Origin: Prostheceraeus crozeri
Lineage: Eukaryota; Platyhelminthes; Polycladida; Euryleptidae
Assembly: GCA_907163375.1 (NCBI GenBank)
Contig: CAJQUW010001718.1
Coordinates: forward strand, 62,001-126,000
Direction: 5' to 3'
Length of the DNA stretch: 64,000 nucleotides
How positions within the stretch are numbered: the first letter of the stretch is position 1; every line of letters starts with the position of its first letter. The position numbers and the translations under genes were made by a program. A model generated the notes under the pieces. It ran no database searches. It worked only from the letters and a program-made list of their open reading frames with translations, and was not told the origin of the DNA. Positions 58,501 through 62,540 of the stretch are shown one piece after another.

Positions 58501-60533
58501 CTAGAAATATTTTTTCAAATTTTAGAATGAAAAACAATGGCTGATATGAACTGAAATCCAAAACTGAAACAATGAATACAAAAAGATGAAATCTTTTATA
58601 ATTTAACTAATAATGAAATGAAAGAATGATGCAGACATCAGCCGGACAGAATGATTTCAGACAGTTTGATGACCTGAGCTGAAAAGAGCAATCATGAGAC
58701 GAAAGTATCATCATTATGATCGTCTGAAAGTGTTGATCATCAAAATTGACTGCATTCACGTTTTATGAGAAAGTATAAATGGTGGATAATTAAGTGATTG
58801 TCTACGCTAGTGACTTTTATTATTCCAATCGCCTTCTAAAGATAAGTGAAGCATGACGACCATTCCTCCAGAACTTCAGCTAATTTGACCGTCTCATTTG
58901 ACTTTATAACTTACAGTAGAACTACAACAGACTTCATAAGTATTGAATAAGATTCTAAACTTCTAGACTCCTGAGATAATGTTTCAGAAATACGAAGTCT
59001 CATGTCTTTATCATCAAAGTCATATTAGCTGTTGTAAAGTCATTCATTTATGATCCTTTTTAACTGCGAAGCTACTCGTATATTTGTCTCCTGGTAGCAA
59101 TGACGCAATACCACAACACCACAACTATCATTGATAGCAGTGACACTGCGCACCAATAGCCCTTGTTGGTTATGACATTGAACACTGATGACCCTTGCTA
59201 GCTACGACACTGCGCGCCAATAGCCCTTGCTAGCTACGACACTGCGCGCCAATAGCCCTTGCCAGCTACGACACTGCGCGCCAATAGCCCTTGCTAGCTA
59301 CGACACTGCGCGGCAATAGTCTTAGCTAGCTATGCCGCTGCGCGCCAATAGCACTTGCTAGCTACGACACTGCGCGCCAATAGCCCTTGCTAGCTACGAC
59401 ACTGCGCGCCAATAGCCCTTGCTAGCTATGACACTGCGCGCCAATAGCCCTTGCTAGCTATGACAGTGCGCGTCAATAGCCCTTGCTAGCTACGACACTG
59501 CGCACCCATGACCCTTGCTAGCTATGCCGCTGCGCACCCTTGACCCTTGCTAGCTATGACACTGCGCGCCAATAGCCCTTGCTAGCTATGACACTGCGCA
59601 CCCATGACCCTTGCTAGCTATGCCGCTGCGCACCCTTGACCCTTGCTAGCTACGACACAGCGCGCCAATAGCCCTTGCTAGCTACGACACTGCGCGCCAA
59701 TAGCCCTTGCTAGCTACGACACTGCGCACCCATGACCCTTGCTAGCTACGACACTGCGCGCCAATAGCCCTTGCTAGCTATGCCGCTGCGCGCCAATAGC
59801 CCTTGCTAGCTATGACACTGCGCACCCATGACCCTTGCTAGCTATGACACTGCGCACCCATGACCCTTGCTAGCTATGACACTGCGCGGCAATAGTCTTT
59901 GCTAGCTATGCCGCTGCGCACCCTTGACCCTTGCTAGCTATGACACTGCGCGCCAATAGCCCTTGCTAGCTATGCCGCTGCGCGCCAATAGCCCTTGCTA
60001 GCTATGACACTGCGCACCCATGACCCTTGCTAGCTATGCCGCTGCGCACCCATGACCCTTGCTAGCTATGACGCTGCGCACCCATGACACTTGCTAGCTA
60101 AGACACTGTGCACCAATAGCCATTGCTAGCTATGACATCGCGCACCGATGACCCTTGGCATGACACTGCACACCTATGACCCCTAGCGACACTGCACACC
60201 TATGATCCCTGGCATGAAACTGCACACCAATCAAGAATTCAAAACATAAATCATAATGTCGGATGTCACGTGCTCGGATTAGGATTTCCTTTTGTTACCG
60301 TGGAGCGAAAATGAGTAGGTTAAGGTTATAATTCTATGACAGTGCGGGAAGAATAAAGGTAAAGTATGAGAAGACAGAACATCTGTGAACATGTAAGACG
60401 CCAATGACAGCAGATTGCTAACACTGGGACTTTTTCAGAATATACTTTTACTCACCAGAGGCACTGTGACTTCATATTTCGCAGCAGTTTGAGTTTCTCC
60501 CGTCACATAGCCAAAATGTTTCGCCCATGTGAT
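1390..60533 (-). CDS. ANOS1: Anosmin-1 (Kallmann syndrome 1 protein) homologue, 3' part of gene, nine exons
   Basis: Anosmin-1 is a secreted extracellular-matrix protein with a Cys-rich region, a WAP domain and FN3 repeats. It binds heparan sulfate and modulates FGFR signalling and axon or neuron migration. Nine minus-strand exons join in consistent phase: 60533-60456, 54481-54425, 28763-28652, 20768-20625, 16700-16549, 8218-8044, 3920-3676, 3611-3479 and 1520-1390. They total 1227 nt (408 codons plus stop). The product aligns, from remembered human anosmin-1, with the end of FN3-2, all of FN3-3 (including its three Cys positions) and all of FN3-4. All introns begin GT and end AG. Introns range from 64 nt to 25.7 kb. 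The 5' end, including signal peptide, WAP domain and FN3-1, is not seen here. Unlike human anosmin-1, which ends in a His-rich stretch, this product ends in a hydrophobic tail. A generic FN3 protein is the alternative, but the FN3-3 Cys pattern and domain order argue for anosmin. Confidence 0.88.
1561..2165 (+). mobile_element. hAT-type MITE, family A, subtype 1, copy 1
   Basis: This 605-bp non-autonomous element starts CACAGAATTA and ends TAATTCTGTG. It is flanked by the exact 8-bp duplication CTTCTAAC (1553-1560 and 2166-2173). The 8-bp duplication and the A2/G5 pattern of the terminus fit the hAT superfamily. A second, internal copy of the right terminus (GTCTAATTCTGTG) lies near 2073-2085, so one end appears duplicated. 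The open frame over 1933-2172 belongs to the repeat and recurs in other copies; it is not a gene. Confidence 0.88.
2626..3340. mobile_element. hAT-type MITE, family with CAGTSGCGTAGCC ends
   Basis: This 715-bp element has ends CAGTCGCGTAGCCAGG and, on the complementary strand, CAGTGGCATAGGCAAGG. It is bounded by an exact 8-bp duplication, ATTACGGC (2618-2625 and 3341-3348). G-rich and C-rich runs lie just inside both ends (about 2650-2660 and 3295-3328). It has no transposase frame. The length and TSD point to a non-autonomous hAT element. Confidence 0.85.
3479..3611 (-). CDS. ANOS1: ANOS1 exon: end of FN3-4
   Basis: This 133-nt exon enters in phase 0 and leaves in phase 1. The acceptor is CTTCCTTTACAG ending at 3612 and the donor is GTAAGT starting at 3478. 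The residues RTFLLRNLNASTVYIVNVQS align with human [20 protein letters not shown]. The exon ends SIFFSTPGRRKP, equivalent to human IKTFRTPELP. This completes FN3-4 and leads to a short basic stretch before the C-terminal exon. Confidence 0.9.
3676..3920 (-). CDS. ANOS1: ANOS1 exon: first two thirds of FN3-4
   Basis: This 245-nt exon enters in phase 1 and leaves in phase 0. The acceptor is TTCCATTTCAG ending at 3921 and the donor is GTAAGT starting at 3675. It begins PNSIPEAPKNLRYQL, a canonical FN3 start. It contains YSVRLAWNSFNGP and SYRVVWGPRR, the two Trp strands of FN3-4, matching human GHFSWKMAKANL and GFQVTWAEV. It ends in the E-strand region (ESKVVTG). Only 64 nt of intron separate it from the next exon. 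Confidence 0.9.
4211..5441. mobile_element. Long-arm foldback element split by a MITE
   Basis: The left arm, starting AGTCCGGCAGCC at 4211, is repeated in inverted orientation on the right arm, which ends at 5441. Matching blocks include 4211-4310 with 5340-5441, 4335-4365 with 4750-4775 (around GATCAAAGAAAAAC), and 4438-4500 with 4615-4685 (around GTCTTCAGGTCA). Without the inserted MITE (4784-5287) the element would be about 720 bp, with arms of roughly 300 bp. The right arm also has a tandem duplication of about 33 bp (TTCTAGAACTTGGCAGA repeated near 5300 and 5332). No transposase and no clear TSD were found. Confidence 0.7.
4784..5287 (+). mobile_element. hAT-type MITE, family A, subtype 2, copy 2
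   Basis: This 504-bp element has ends CACAGAATTAG and CTAATTCTGTG and the exact 8-bp duplication AGTGGAAC (4776-4783 and 5288-5295). It is inserted in the right arm of the foldback element at 4211-5441, so it is younger than that element. It shares its left half with copies 1, 4 and 6 and its right half only with copies 3 and 5. Confidence 0.9.
8044..8218 (-). CDS. ANOS1: ANOS1 exon: end of FN3-3 with conserved cysteines
   Basis: This 175-nt exon enters in phase 0 and leaves in phase 1. The acceptor is TCCTTTTTCCAG ending at 8219 and the donor is GTAAGT starting at 8043. The residues GSLIYYISDLQFNCHYILRV align with human ENYIILQDLSFSCKYKVTV. The later CFCTPNC aligns with human FTTPPC, and a further Cys near the exon end (RPQC) aligns with the Cys of human HKPVGC. 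This set of cysteines in FN3-3 and the FN3-3/FN3-4 linker is the strongest evidence that the gene is anosmin rather than another FN3 protein. Confidence 0.9.
10600..10812 (-). repeat. tRNA-derived SINE, type 1, copy 1
   Basis: On the minus strand the head has an A-box-like TGGCCTTGTGGTAGAGTG and a B-box GGTTCAAACC (near 10752). A body of about 130 bp follows, containing AAAGGAATGAGAGTGGG and ending near AACAAGGTTCATT. The copy at 17886-18102 shares the whole unit, which defines its limits. Confidence 0.8.
13456..13650 (+). repeat. tRNA-derived SINE, type 2, copy 1
   Basis: The head contains an A-box-like TGGTGCAGTGGTTAAGTG and a B-box-like GGTCGAGCCCC. The body includes GAAGTCGACAGGAAGAGCATC, and the 3' part ends TATGGGGGAGTAGTGACGTT. 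The same unit occurs at 41584-41774, inverted at 16165-16302, and as a 3' fragment at 25265-25325. Confidence 0.8.
14838..15544 (-). mobile_element. hAT-type MITE, family A, subtype 2, copy 3, with nested insertion
   Basis: The ends are CACAGAATTAG and CTAATTCTGTG. The flanks ATTACTTC and AAAACTTC match at 6 of 8 positions. The orientation is opposite to copy 2. It is about 190 bp longer than copies 2 and 5 because of an insertion at 15134-15307 flanked by a 12-bp repeat. Confidence 0.85.
15134..15307. mobile_element. 174-bp insertion in MITE copy 3, likely SINE-like
   Basis: The insert is bounded by exact direct repeats ATTATCGAGAAA (15122-15133 and 15308-15319), present once in the sister MITE copies. 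It contains GAAGGGTCTGGACCCAAAACG, with a short GGGTC/GACCC palindrome. No A-box or B-box is obvious. The 12-bp duplication suggests target-primed retrotransposition rather than hAT transposition. Confidence 0.6.
16165..16302 (-). repeat. tRNA-derived SINE, type 2, partial copy
   Basis: On the minus strand, CAGTACAGTGGTTAAATG (A-box region) and GGTCGAACCCC (B-box) match the type 2 head at 13456. AGGGAAGGCATCC continues into the body. The 3' tail with the GTGACGTT motif is missing. Confidence 0.7.
16549..16700 (-). CDS. ANOS1: ANOS1 exon: middle of FN3-3
   Basis: This 152-nt exon enters in phase 1 and leaves in phase 0. The acceptor is CTCACCCTTCAG ending at 16701 and the donor is GTAAGT starting at 16548. 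It encodes 50 residues after the split Gly codon, including SYMIEWAPKVCVETSW. This aligns with human RYHVRWFPEACAHN, conserving the C-strand Trp and the first of the FN3-3 cysteines that mark anosmin. Residues before it (GEFEFTAEKSHQPSD) form a longer B-C loop than in the human domain. The exon end, TATVH, precedes the strand on the next exon. Confidence 0.88.
16878..17148. mobile_element. Short inverted-repeat element (MITE-like, TA target)
   Basis: This is a 271-bp unit with terminal inverted repeats of about 80 bp. GAAATAATTCAATGCTATAA on the left pairs with the right end. The inner part, TTACAGGCCTCGTCARATAA, is nearly perfect in both arms (about 16920 and 17085-17103). TA dinucleotides lie at both borders (16876-16877 and 17149-17150), as in Tc1/mariner-type MITEs. 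There is no coding capacity. Confidence 0.6.
17886..18102 (-). repeat. tRNA-derived SINE, type 1, copy 2
   Basis: This copy matches the whole unit at 10600-10812, including the head TGGCCTTGTGGTAGAGTG, the B-box GGTTCAAACC and the body AAAGGAATGAGAGTGGG. The region next to the tail differs (CACATGAAAGAAAGGCTCC). Confidence 0.8.
19179..19418 (-). CDS. Candidate cassette exon inside the ANOS1 gene (uncertain)
   Basis: A 240-nt open stretch lies in the intron between the two FN3-3 exons. It has an acceptor TCTCATTTTAG ending at 19419, a possible donor GTAATT starting at 19178, and phases 1 and 1. Those phases match the flanking exons exactly. It would add about 80 residues, including FLKDLELHARRKVKAEPPKY and a Cys-containing stretch around CARWIIPHGSFVRVEC. 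I recognise no domain in it. Insertion would fall in the loop after the FN3-3 B strand. Open stretches of this size arise by chance in this window, and the polypyrimidine tract is short, so I treat it as a hypothesis only. Confidence 0.2.
19720..20331 (-). mobile_element. hAT-type MITE, family A, subtype 1, copy 4
   Basis: This 612-bp element has the exact 8-bp duplication GGTGAAAG (19712-19719 and 20332-20339) and ends CACAGAATTAG and CTAATTCTGTG. Its orientation is opposite to copy 1. As in copy 1, a terminus-like CACAGAAGTAGACAACTTG lies about 95 bp inside one end. It lies about 290 bp on the intron side of the 20625 exon. Confidence 0.9.
20625..20768 (-). CDS. ANOS1: ANOS1 exon: linker and first strands of FN3-3
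   Basis: This 144-nt exon is in phase 1 at both ends. The acceptor is CTTTTATTTCAG ending at 20769 and the donor is GTGAGA starting at 20624. It begins with a basic linker (SFKKLIRSSKCLCSTPENS) and continues TPYYEDETLKMAVLWNHPQP. This is the start of FN3-3, equivalent to human [21 protein letters not shown]. The split codon with the previous exon is GAG (Glu) and with the next exon GGG (Gly). Because both ends are phase 1, a phase-1 cassette such as the candidate at 19179-19418 could be inserted after it without breaking the frame. Confidence 0.88.
20827..20902 (+). repeat. tRNA-like SINE head, type 3
   Basis: ATGACTCAGTGGTTAACCAC resembles an A-box region, and GAGGTTTAAATCTAAACAC resembles a degraded B-box arm with the usual spacing. 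No second copy was found in the window. Confidence 0.45.
21239..21322. repeat. Imperfect hairpin
   Basis: CTCTTTGCGTGATGTTGATT at about 21239 is repeated inverted at 21291-21322 (GAAGCAATCAACATGTCACG), with a loop of about 20 nt. It lies 27 bp before the hAT-type MITE at 21349 and may be a remnant of a small inverted-repeat element. Confidence 0.6.
21349..21991 (+). mobile_element. hAT-type MITE, family C, long copy
   Basis: This 643-bp element has terminal repeat CAGGGATGCGGAGTC, matched inverted at the right end. The 8-bp duplication is ATTCTCAC/ATTCTCAG (7 of 8). A near-perfect stem, GGAGTCCTATCA with TGATAGGACTCC, lies just inside the left terminus (21356-21387). The shorter copy at 50220-50574 lacks much of the centre. 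The open frames inside are not genes. Confidence 0.87.
24134..24256. repeat. Minisatellite, about 33-bp unit, 4 copies
   Basis: The units share TGAGCCTAGACCAGCCAATG followed by AACGTCCGC-type variants. Each unit carries a CCAAT pentamer. The array sits in intronic sequence with no adjacent element that explains it. Confidence 0.85.
25265..25325 (+). repeat. tRNA-derived SINE, type 2, 3' fragment
   Basis: Only the 3' portion is present: GATTAAAGTCTCAGCACCGT and TATGGGGGAGTAGTGACGTT match the ends of the copies at 13456 and 41584. Confidence 0.7.
25826..26345 (-). mobile_element. hAT-type MITE, family A, subtype 2, copy 5
   Basis: This 520-bp element has the exact 8-bp duplication GCTGTGAC (25818-25825 and 26346-26353). 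The left end is CACAGAATTAG and the right end TAATTCTTTG carries one change. It has the same orientation as copy 3 and lacks that copy's nested insertion, which confirms the empty site. Confidence 0.9.
26778..26822. repeat. CpG-dense short tandem repeat
   Basis: Four imperfect units of 10-11 bp (CGAAACGCGAT, CGTACGCGAT, CCGAACGCGGT, CGAAACGCGAT) form a local CpG peak in AT-rich, CpG-poor sequence. Confidence 0.7.
28652..28763 (-). CDS. ANOS1: ANOS1 exon: end of FN3-2 and Pro-rich linker
   Basis: This 112-nt exon has acceptor TTTCAATTTCAG ending at 28764 and donor GTAATAG starting at 28651. It enters in phase 0 and leaves in phase 1. The residues IVAVSKYGKTELRSLPASI complete FN3-2 (human LQAITYWGQTRLKSAKVSL). 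They are followed by a linker rich in Pro and Ser (PSPPASPPQPS) leading to FN3-3. The intron upstream of it (28764-54424) is 25.7 kb, the longest in the window. A purine-rich simple repeat begins about 400 bp upstream, at 29163-30018. Confidence 0.87.
29163..30018. repeat. Purine-rich GA/GTGA simple-repeat tract
   Basis: About 850 bp is built from GAGA, GTGAGT and GAAGAGGGAGAGA blocks, with purines dominating the plus strand. Higher-order units such as GAGTGAGTGAAGAGGGAGA recur at irregular spacing. The long Ser/Leu/His frames on the minus strand (29314-30156 and 29418-30065) are repeat translations, not genes. Confidence 0.95.
33125..33200. repeat. Small inverted and tandem repeat
   Basis: AAAATCCAATAAAA pairs with TTTTATTGGGTTTT about 40 bp away, and ATTGGGTTTTA recurs in tandem. 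It is short and AT-rich, and of unknown origin. Confidence 0.4.
33952..36136 (+). mobile_element. hAT transposon with TAGGGSAACCCAAAGTTGC ends
   Basis: This 2185-bp element has terminal repeats TAGGGGAACCCAAAGTTGCA and TAGGGCAACCCAAAGTTGCA (right end, inverted). The exact 8-bp duplication GTTATCAG lies at 33944-33951 and 36137-36144. The motif GCAACTTT recurs several times inside both ends, as expected of transposase-binding subterminal repeats. It encodes one transposase, now broken, on the plus strand. The intact ends and TSD suggest a fairly recent arrival compared with the LINE remnants. Confidence 0.93.
34469..35842 (+). pseudogene. hAT transposase, CGGBP1-like, broken
   Basis: hAT transposases cut and re-insert elements with matching ends. 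The start MPKGKVAISF leads to a BED-like zinc finger: CSIC, then in another frame HLESQKH. This spacing resembles CGGBP1 and its hAT relatives. The catalytic region is seen as IVDESEINGTKYF and LLISDAAPYMKAAG, followed by TRWGSWLEAAFYY and the C-terminal dimerisation motif SKSVERSFSLLKKF. About six defects interrupt it: a frameshift after the first zinc-finger Cys pair, TGA at 34879, TAA at 34969, a shift near the A-run at 35265-35275, TAA near 35426 and TGA at 35780. The length, about 455 codons if uninterrupted, is short for the superfamily but near the CGGBP1-type relatives. Confidence 0.9.
37152..37785 (-). mobile_element. Near-palindromic element with 8-bp TSD, copy 1
   Basis: The 634-bp element is flanked by the exact duplication AAACTTAG (37144-37151 and 37786-37793). 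Its ends are GGTACATATGGGTTATCTC and, inverted, GGTACTTATGGGTTATCTC. The inverted similarity continues inward for over 200 bp on each side (for example around CAGCTTGATCTGACTT and its partner), so almost the whole element folds back. There is no transposase. The 8-bp TSD fits hAT, P or Merlin superfamilies. A second copy in opposite orientation is at 61548-62175. Confidence 0.85.
39984..40005. repeat. GA microsatellite
   Basis: This is a short run of GA dinucleotides. Confidence 0.8.
41584..41774 (+). repeat. tRNA-derived SINE, type 2, copy
   Basis: TCTCCGTGGCACACTGGTTC and GCTCGAGCC match the A-box and B-box regions of the copy at 13456. GAAGTCGTCAGGAAGGGCATC and GTGTCAGCGCCGTC match its body. 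Confidence 0.78.
42938..43047. repeat. AT-rich hairpin
   Basis: ATATTATTAAATTGAAATTA on the left is inverted at 43010-43047 (TAATTTCCATTTAATAATAT), with about 40 bp between arms. It is a possible remnant of an inverted-repeat element, without ends I can define. Confidence 0.6.
44498..45067 (+). mobile_element. hAT-type MITE, family A, subtype 1, copy 6
   Basis: This 570-bp element has the exact 8-bp duplication CTCTGTAC (44490-44497 and 45068-45075). The termini have drifted (CACATAATTA and TAATTCTGAG). It has the same orientation as copy 1 and a small central deletion. The internal duplicated terminus seen in copies 1 and 4 is reduced here to GTCTAATTG. Confidence 0.9.
50115..51464. mobile_element. 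Non-autonomous DNA transposon with CAGGGTGTCCAC ends
   Basis: This 1.35-kb element has the perfect 12-bp terminal inverted repeat CAGGGTGTCCAC. The 6-bp direct repeat TACTAT abuts both ends (50109-50114 and 51465-51470). Inside each end, the 11-bp motif AATTCACGTAC or its CGCG variant is repeated three to five times, a likely transposase-binding array. The terminus looks hAT-like, but a 6-bp TSD is also known from IS3EU-type elements. A family C MITE is nested at 50220-50574. No transposase was found. Confidence 0.8.
50220..50574 (-). mobile_element. hAT-type MITE, family C, short copy nested in another transposon
   Basis: In the minus orientation it begins CAGGGATGCGGAGTC, like the copy at 21349. 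The other end, CACGGATGTGGAGTC, has drifted. The flanks TTTGCCCG and CTTGCCCG match at 7 of 8. Both ends carry the hairpin-forming GGAGTCCTATCA motif. It is 355 bp against 643 bp, with the middle of the long copy absent. Confidence 0.85.
53379..53675. repeat. Minisatellite, about 30-bp unit, about 10 copies
   Basis: The consensus AACTCGAATGATCCTTTAGC is followed by ACCCTGATCC. Units alternate between CAACATTGAA and ACCCTGATCC endings, which suggests a two-unit higher-order pattern. The 63-codon minus-strand frame here (repeating DHSSWIRVLK) is a repeat translation. Confidence 0.9.
53669..53693. repeat. Perfect 11-bp stem hairpin
   Basis: ACCTATTTAAC, a TTC loop and GTTAAATAGGT form a perfect stem at the end of the 30-bp minisatellite. 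A 22-bp direct repeat (GTTAAGAACTAACTTTTGTG, twice) follows at about 53691-53739. Confidence 0.75.
54425..54481 (-). CDS. ANOS1: ANOS1 micro-exon: FN3-2, E-F strands
   Basis: This 57-nt exon (19 codons) has acceptor TCATTTCAG ending at 54482, donor GTAATG starting at 54424, and phase 0 on both sides. The residues TQNTYSLGNLKPGTTYKVE carry the typical FN3 L-x-P-x-T-x-Y-x-V motif and match human FN3-2 (VILEKLQPDCDYVVE). The exon lies only about 255 bp from the edge of the 19-bp minisatellite at 54736-57356. Being symmetric (0,0), it could be skipped without a frame change, but that would remove the FN3 Tyr corner. Confidence 0.85.
54736..57356. repeat. Large minisatellite, 19-bp and 17-bp units, about 140 copies
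   Basis: The unit is CAGTCACTTCGGCAGGTCA (19 bp). A shorter 17-bp form ends in GCAGTT instead of GCAGGTCA. Point variants CTTCGG/CTCCGG and GGTCACA/GGCCACA recur in patterns such as CTTCGGCAGTT followed by CTCCGGCAGGT, indicating higher-order units. The plus strand is open for 950 codons (54693-57545) and 876 codons (54727-57357) with a 19-residue period containing GHSHFGRSQSLRQVTVTSA. This is expected of a 19-nt unit lacking plus-strand stops, and the array lies antisense inside an intron, so I do not call it coding. Confidence 0.95.
57500..58330 (+). mobile_element. LINE 3' region, broken and internally duplicated
   Basis: Translations in shifting frames give EMRRICDVRLTDGHRSEDIR, then HILRIRDDSTKRR and GGRTTRGRPRKTW. 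These are typical of the segment downstream of reverse transcriptase in many non-LTR retrotransposons (GHV-x-RM followed by GGR-x-x-RGRPRKTW). The block beginning at 57555 (TTCAAAATCTCATGGATAG) recurs at 58077, and SWRSEAE-type frames recur, so part of it is duplicated. DLQQWRRIRKQQ near 58275 resembles the usual extreme C-terminus. Several stops and frameshifts are present. The clade cannot be assigned. Confidence 0.75.
59136..60230. repeat. Minisatellite, 32-bp unit, about 33 copies
   Basis: The consensus is CTTGCTAGCTACGACACTGC plus GCGCCAATAGCC. Two main variants alternate: CGCGCCAATAGCCC and CGCACCCATGACCC, with TGCCGCTGCGC as a sub-variant. Copies degrade at both edges. Each typical unit contains a palindromic GCTAGC and a CCAAT pentamer next to GCGCGC. 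It ends about 225 bp from the exon at 60456. Confidence 0.95.
60456..60533 (-). CDS. ANOS1: ANOS1 exon: FN3-2, central strands
   Basis: This 78-nt exon is the first one I recognise in transcript order. The acceptor is a TTCATTTTCAG tract ending at 60534 and the donor is GTGAGT starting at 60455; both phases are 0. The 26 residues begin ITWAKHFGYVTGE and end YEVTVPL. They correspond to the part of human FN3-2 reading VFWSWMVSSK, with the conserved Trp of the FN3 C strand. The first half of this FN3 domain must lie on an upstream exon that I did not find between 60534 and 64000. A 32-bp minisatellite starts about 225 bp downstream in the following intron. Confidence 0.8.
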
Positions 60534-61547
60534 CTGAAAATGAATCAGCAGTCACTAAAACTTCGCACGGAAGTTTTTCAGGAAGAACTGTGACTACAGT
60601 TCTCTCCTTTGTCTCAACAGGGAATGAAATGCATTTATTTTCACTCTTCATGTTAATGCACTCGCGAAAGGCAAACATTTAAGGTAATCGAGAGAACAAG
60701 AAAACAGGTTTTTATTATTCACATGAATCCAGGCTGTGATTCATTCCACCCTGTTGTCTTGGAATTCATATTTTATACACTTCTGCATTTCTAACTCATC
60801 GATGAAGGTGAAAGTTCATAATTAAATTTAGGGATATAGGTTGAAATGGTACTTGTATTCTTTCCCCCCCCCACATTTTCCAAATTCATGAAATTTCATC
60901 AAACTTAGTCACATTGGGTTTAGAATAGACTTCATCTGTCACTGAGAGACAGTACACCACCACTGAGAAGTCTCACTTGAACCCTGGGATGAAGGATTGG
61001 TCCCTTGGATACTCAGTTAGAATACAAGATACAACTGTTGTGATCATGAACTTCGTGTGATTGTTGTCTACAGACAAATGTCGAGCAGTTGTCTAATTCT
61101 GAGGCTGTAGATGTTCTACAAGTCAGATAAGAGGAATTTTACACACTCAACGCTATGCCACGTTAGTGCGACTGCCCGTAGGAGCAAGAGAAGATCTTTA
61201 ACGATGCAACATTCCGGGGTGTCAACAACAGAAATGTGGGGAAGGGAAAGAATAGAAGTACCGGTTGAGGTTAGGGATCTTGATAACTTAAGGGAAGCTT
61301 TTTTGTCATCATCAGGTAACCCACTCTTCAATATACATCCATTCTGGAAATGTGCAAGTTTTCTGCATTTCAATTTACTAGCTCTTCCAAGGCATCGATG
61401 ATTTAGAAGACTGTATTCCTCAGGTTGCCAAAGCTGAACTCTTGTGTGATTCTTATTAAGCAAATTAATGATCAAAAACGAGTGCTTCCGAAATGCATAT
61501 TGTGCACATTCCACAGCGATCATTCTCAGTATAATGATAATAAATCG

Positions 61548-62175
61548 GGTACTTATGGGTTATCTCCCCCCACAGGTTTTCAAATTTGTTTAAAATCTGC
61601 CCAAATGAATCAATCGTCACCAAAATTAAGCTGGACGTACTTATGCAAATTTTCTAACCACAAACAGAAATTGATGCAGATCAGGCAAGCACTTCTTGCA
61701 TTAGAGACGATGACGTAAAGTGTAGCGATGTCAACAGCTTGATCTGACTTCGTCTGTTGGACGCATCATTGCTACTCGTGTGTGCATTGTTCTCTCTCCC
61801 TCTTCGTCTCATCCACTGTCATTTGAAATCTTTCCACGTCCACTACTTTGCCACACGTTTTTAAGAAGAATATTAATATAAGGGATGTGGCCCAGTCATC
61901 ATCGCTTCACGAGATGTCGGGAAATGACTTTGTTGACCTCAAGTGCCTTCTGCTCAGACGATGAAGTCACTGACAAGTCAGATCAAGCTGCCGGCATCGC
62001 TGCACTTCAAGTTATCGCTCCTAATTCAAAGAGTACTTATTCGATTTGCCCAAAATTTGGCATGTGGCTAGAGAATATCCTCACTTACGAGTGTTAAAAG
62101 TTTTGTGACGATTGATTCATTTCTACGCCTTCTAGACACAGTTGAAAACGTGGGGGGAGATAACCCACATGTATC
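61548..62175 (+). mobile_element. Near-palindromic element with 8-bp TSD, copy 2
   Basis: The 628-bp element is flanked by ATAAATCG (61540-61547) and ATAAATTG (62176-62183), 7 of 8 matching. It begins GGTACTTATGGGTTATCTCC and ends GGGGAGATAACCCACATGTATC. The whole length matches the copy at 37152-37785 in reverse orientation, including the central TCATCGCTTCACGAGATGTC. The 70-codon open frame at 61885-62097 is part of the repeat and is partly shared with the other copy. Confidence 0.87.
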
Positions 62176-62279
62176 ATAAATTGTTTATATTTTGAATGAC
62201 AATCATACAGTGCAAGAAACATTCATAGTGTTCTATACATAAAGGAAATCAAAGTCACAAAGTAATTACGTTGTATTAA

Positions 62280-62540
62280 ACAACTTTATACAAAATGGGA
62301 AGAAAGAAAGAGACCGACGTTTGGTGCGGGAGAGTGGTACAGCAAATTTCCTTGAATAAGTCAATCGGCGTGGAGCAAATTTCTTGAGCATATGTCCTTG
62401 CACTAGCGCAGAGTGAAACATTTTTAAAGCCTTTTGCTGTCTTCTCTCTTCTAAACTGGGCAAGCATTCGCGTTTACAGGTGATACCACATATTATTCGA
62501 TGGCAGCACTGTTCGAGCACTGTTCGGTATCGGTATGTAC
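62280..62540 (-). mobile_element. LINE reverse-transcriptase C-terminal fragment
   Basis: The minus-strand frame reads TVLEQCCHRIICGITCKREC, then LPSLEERRQQKALKMFHSAL and later SRKFAVPLSRTKRRSLSFFP. The order matches the end of CR1/Jockey-type LINE polymerases: LE-x-x-Q-x-RA-x-RII, a short LP-x-L-x-x-RR motif, then R-x-x-SFFP before W/F-N. It is a 5'-truncated and degraded fragment. Confidence 0.7.

Larger units (their letters stand above)
54482..60455 (-). other. ANOS1 intron within FN3-2 (6.0 kb), two minisatellites and LINE remnants
   Basis: Most of the intron is the 19-bp array (54736-57356), a LINE 3' region (57500-58330) and the 32-bp array (59136-60230). The stretch 58340-59130 is AT-rich without recognised features. 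Confidence 0.75.

Noticed and set aside
61116-61523. 135-codon minus-strand frame and overlapping plus-strand frames as genes
   Set aside because: No recognisable domain; frames overlap on both strands, which is typical of non-coding repeat sequence.
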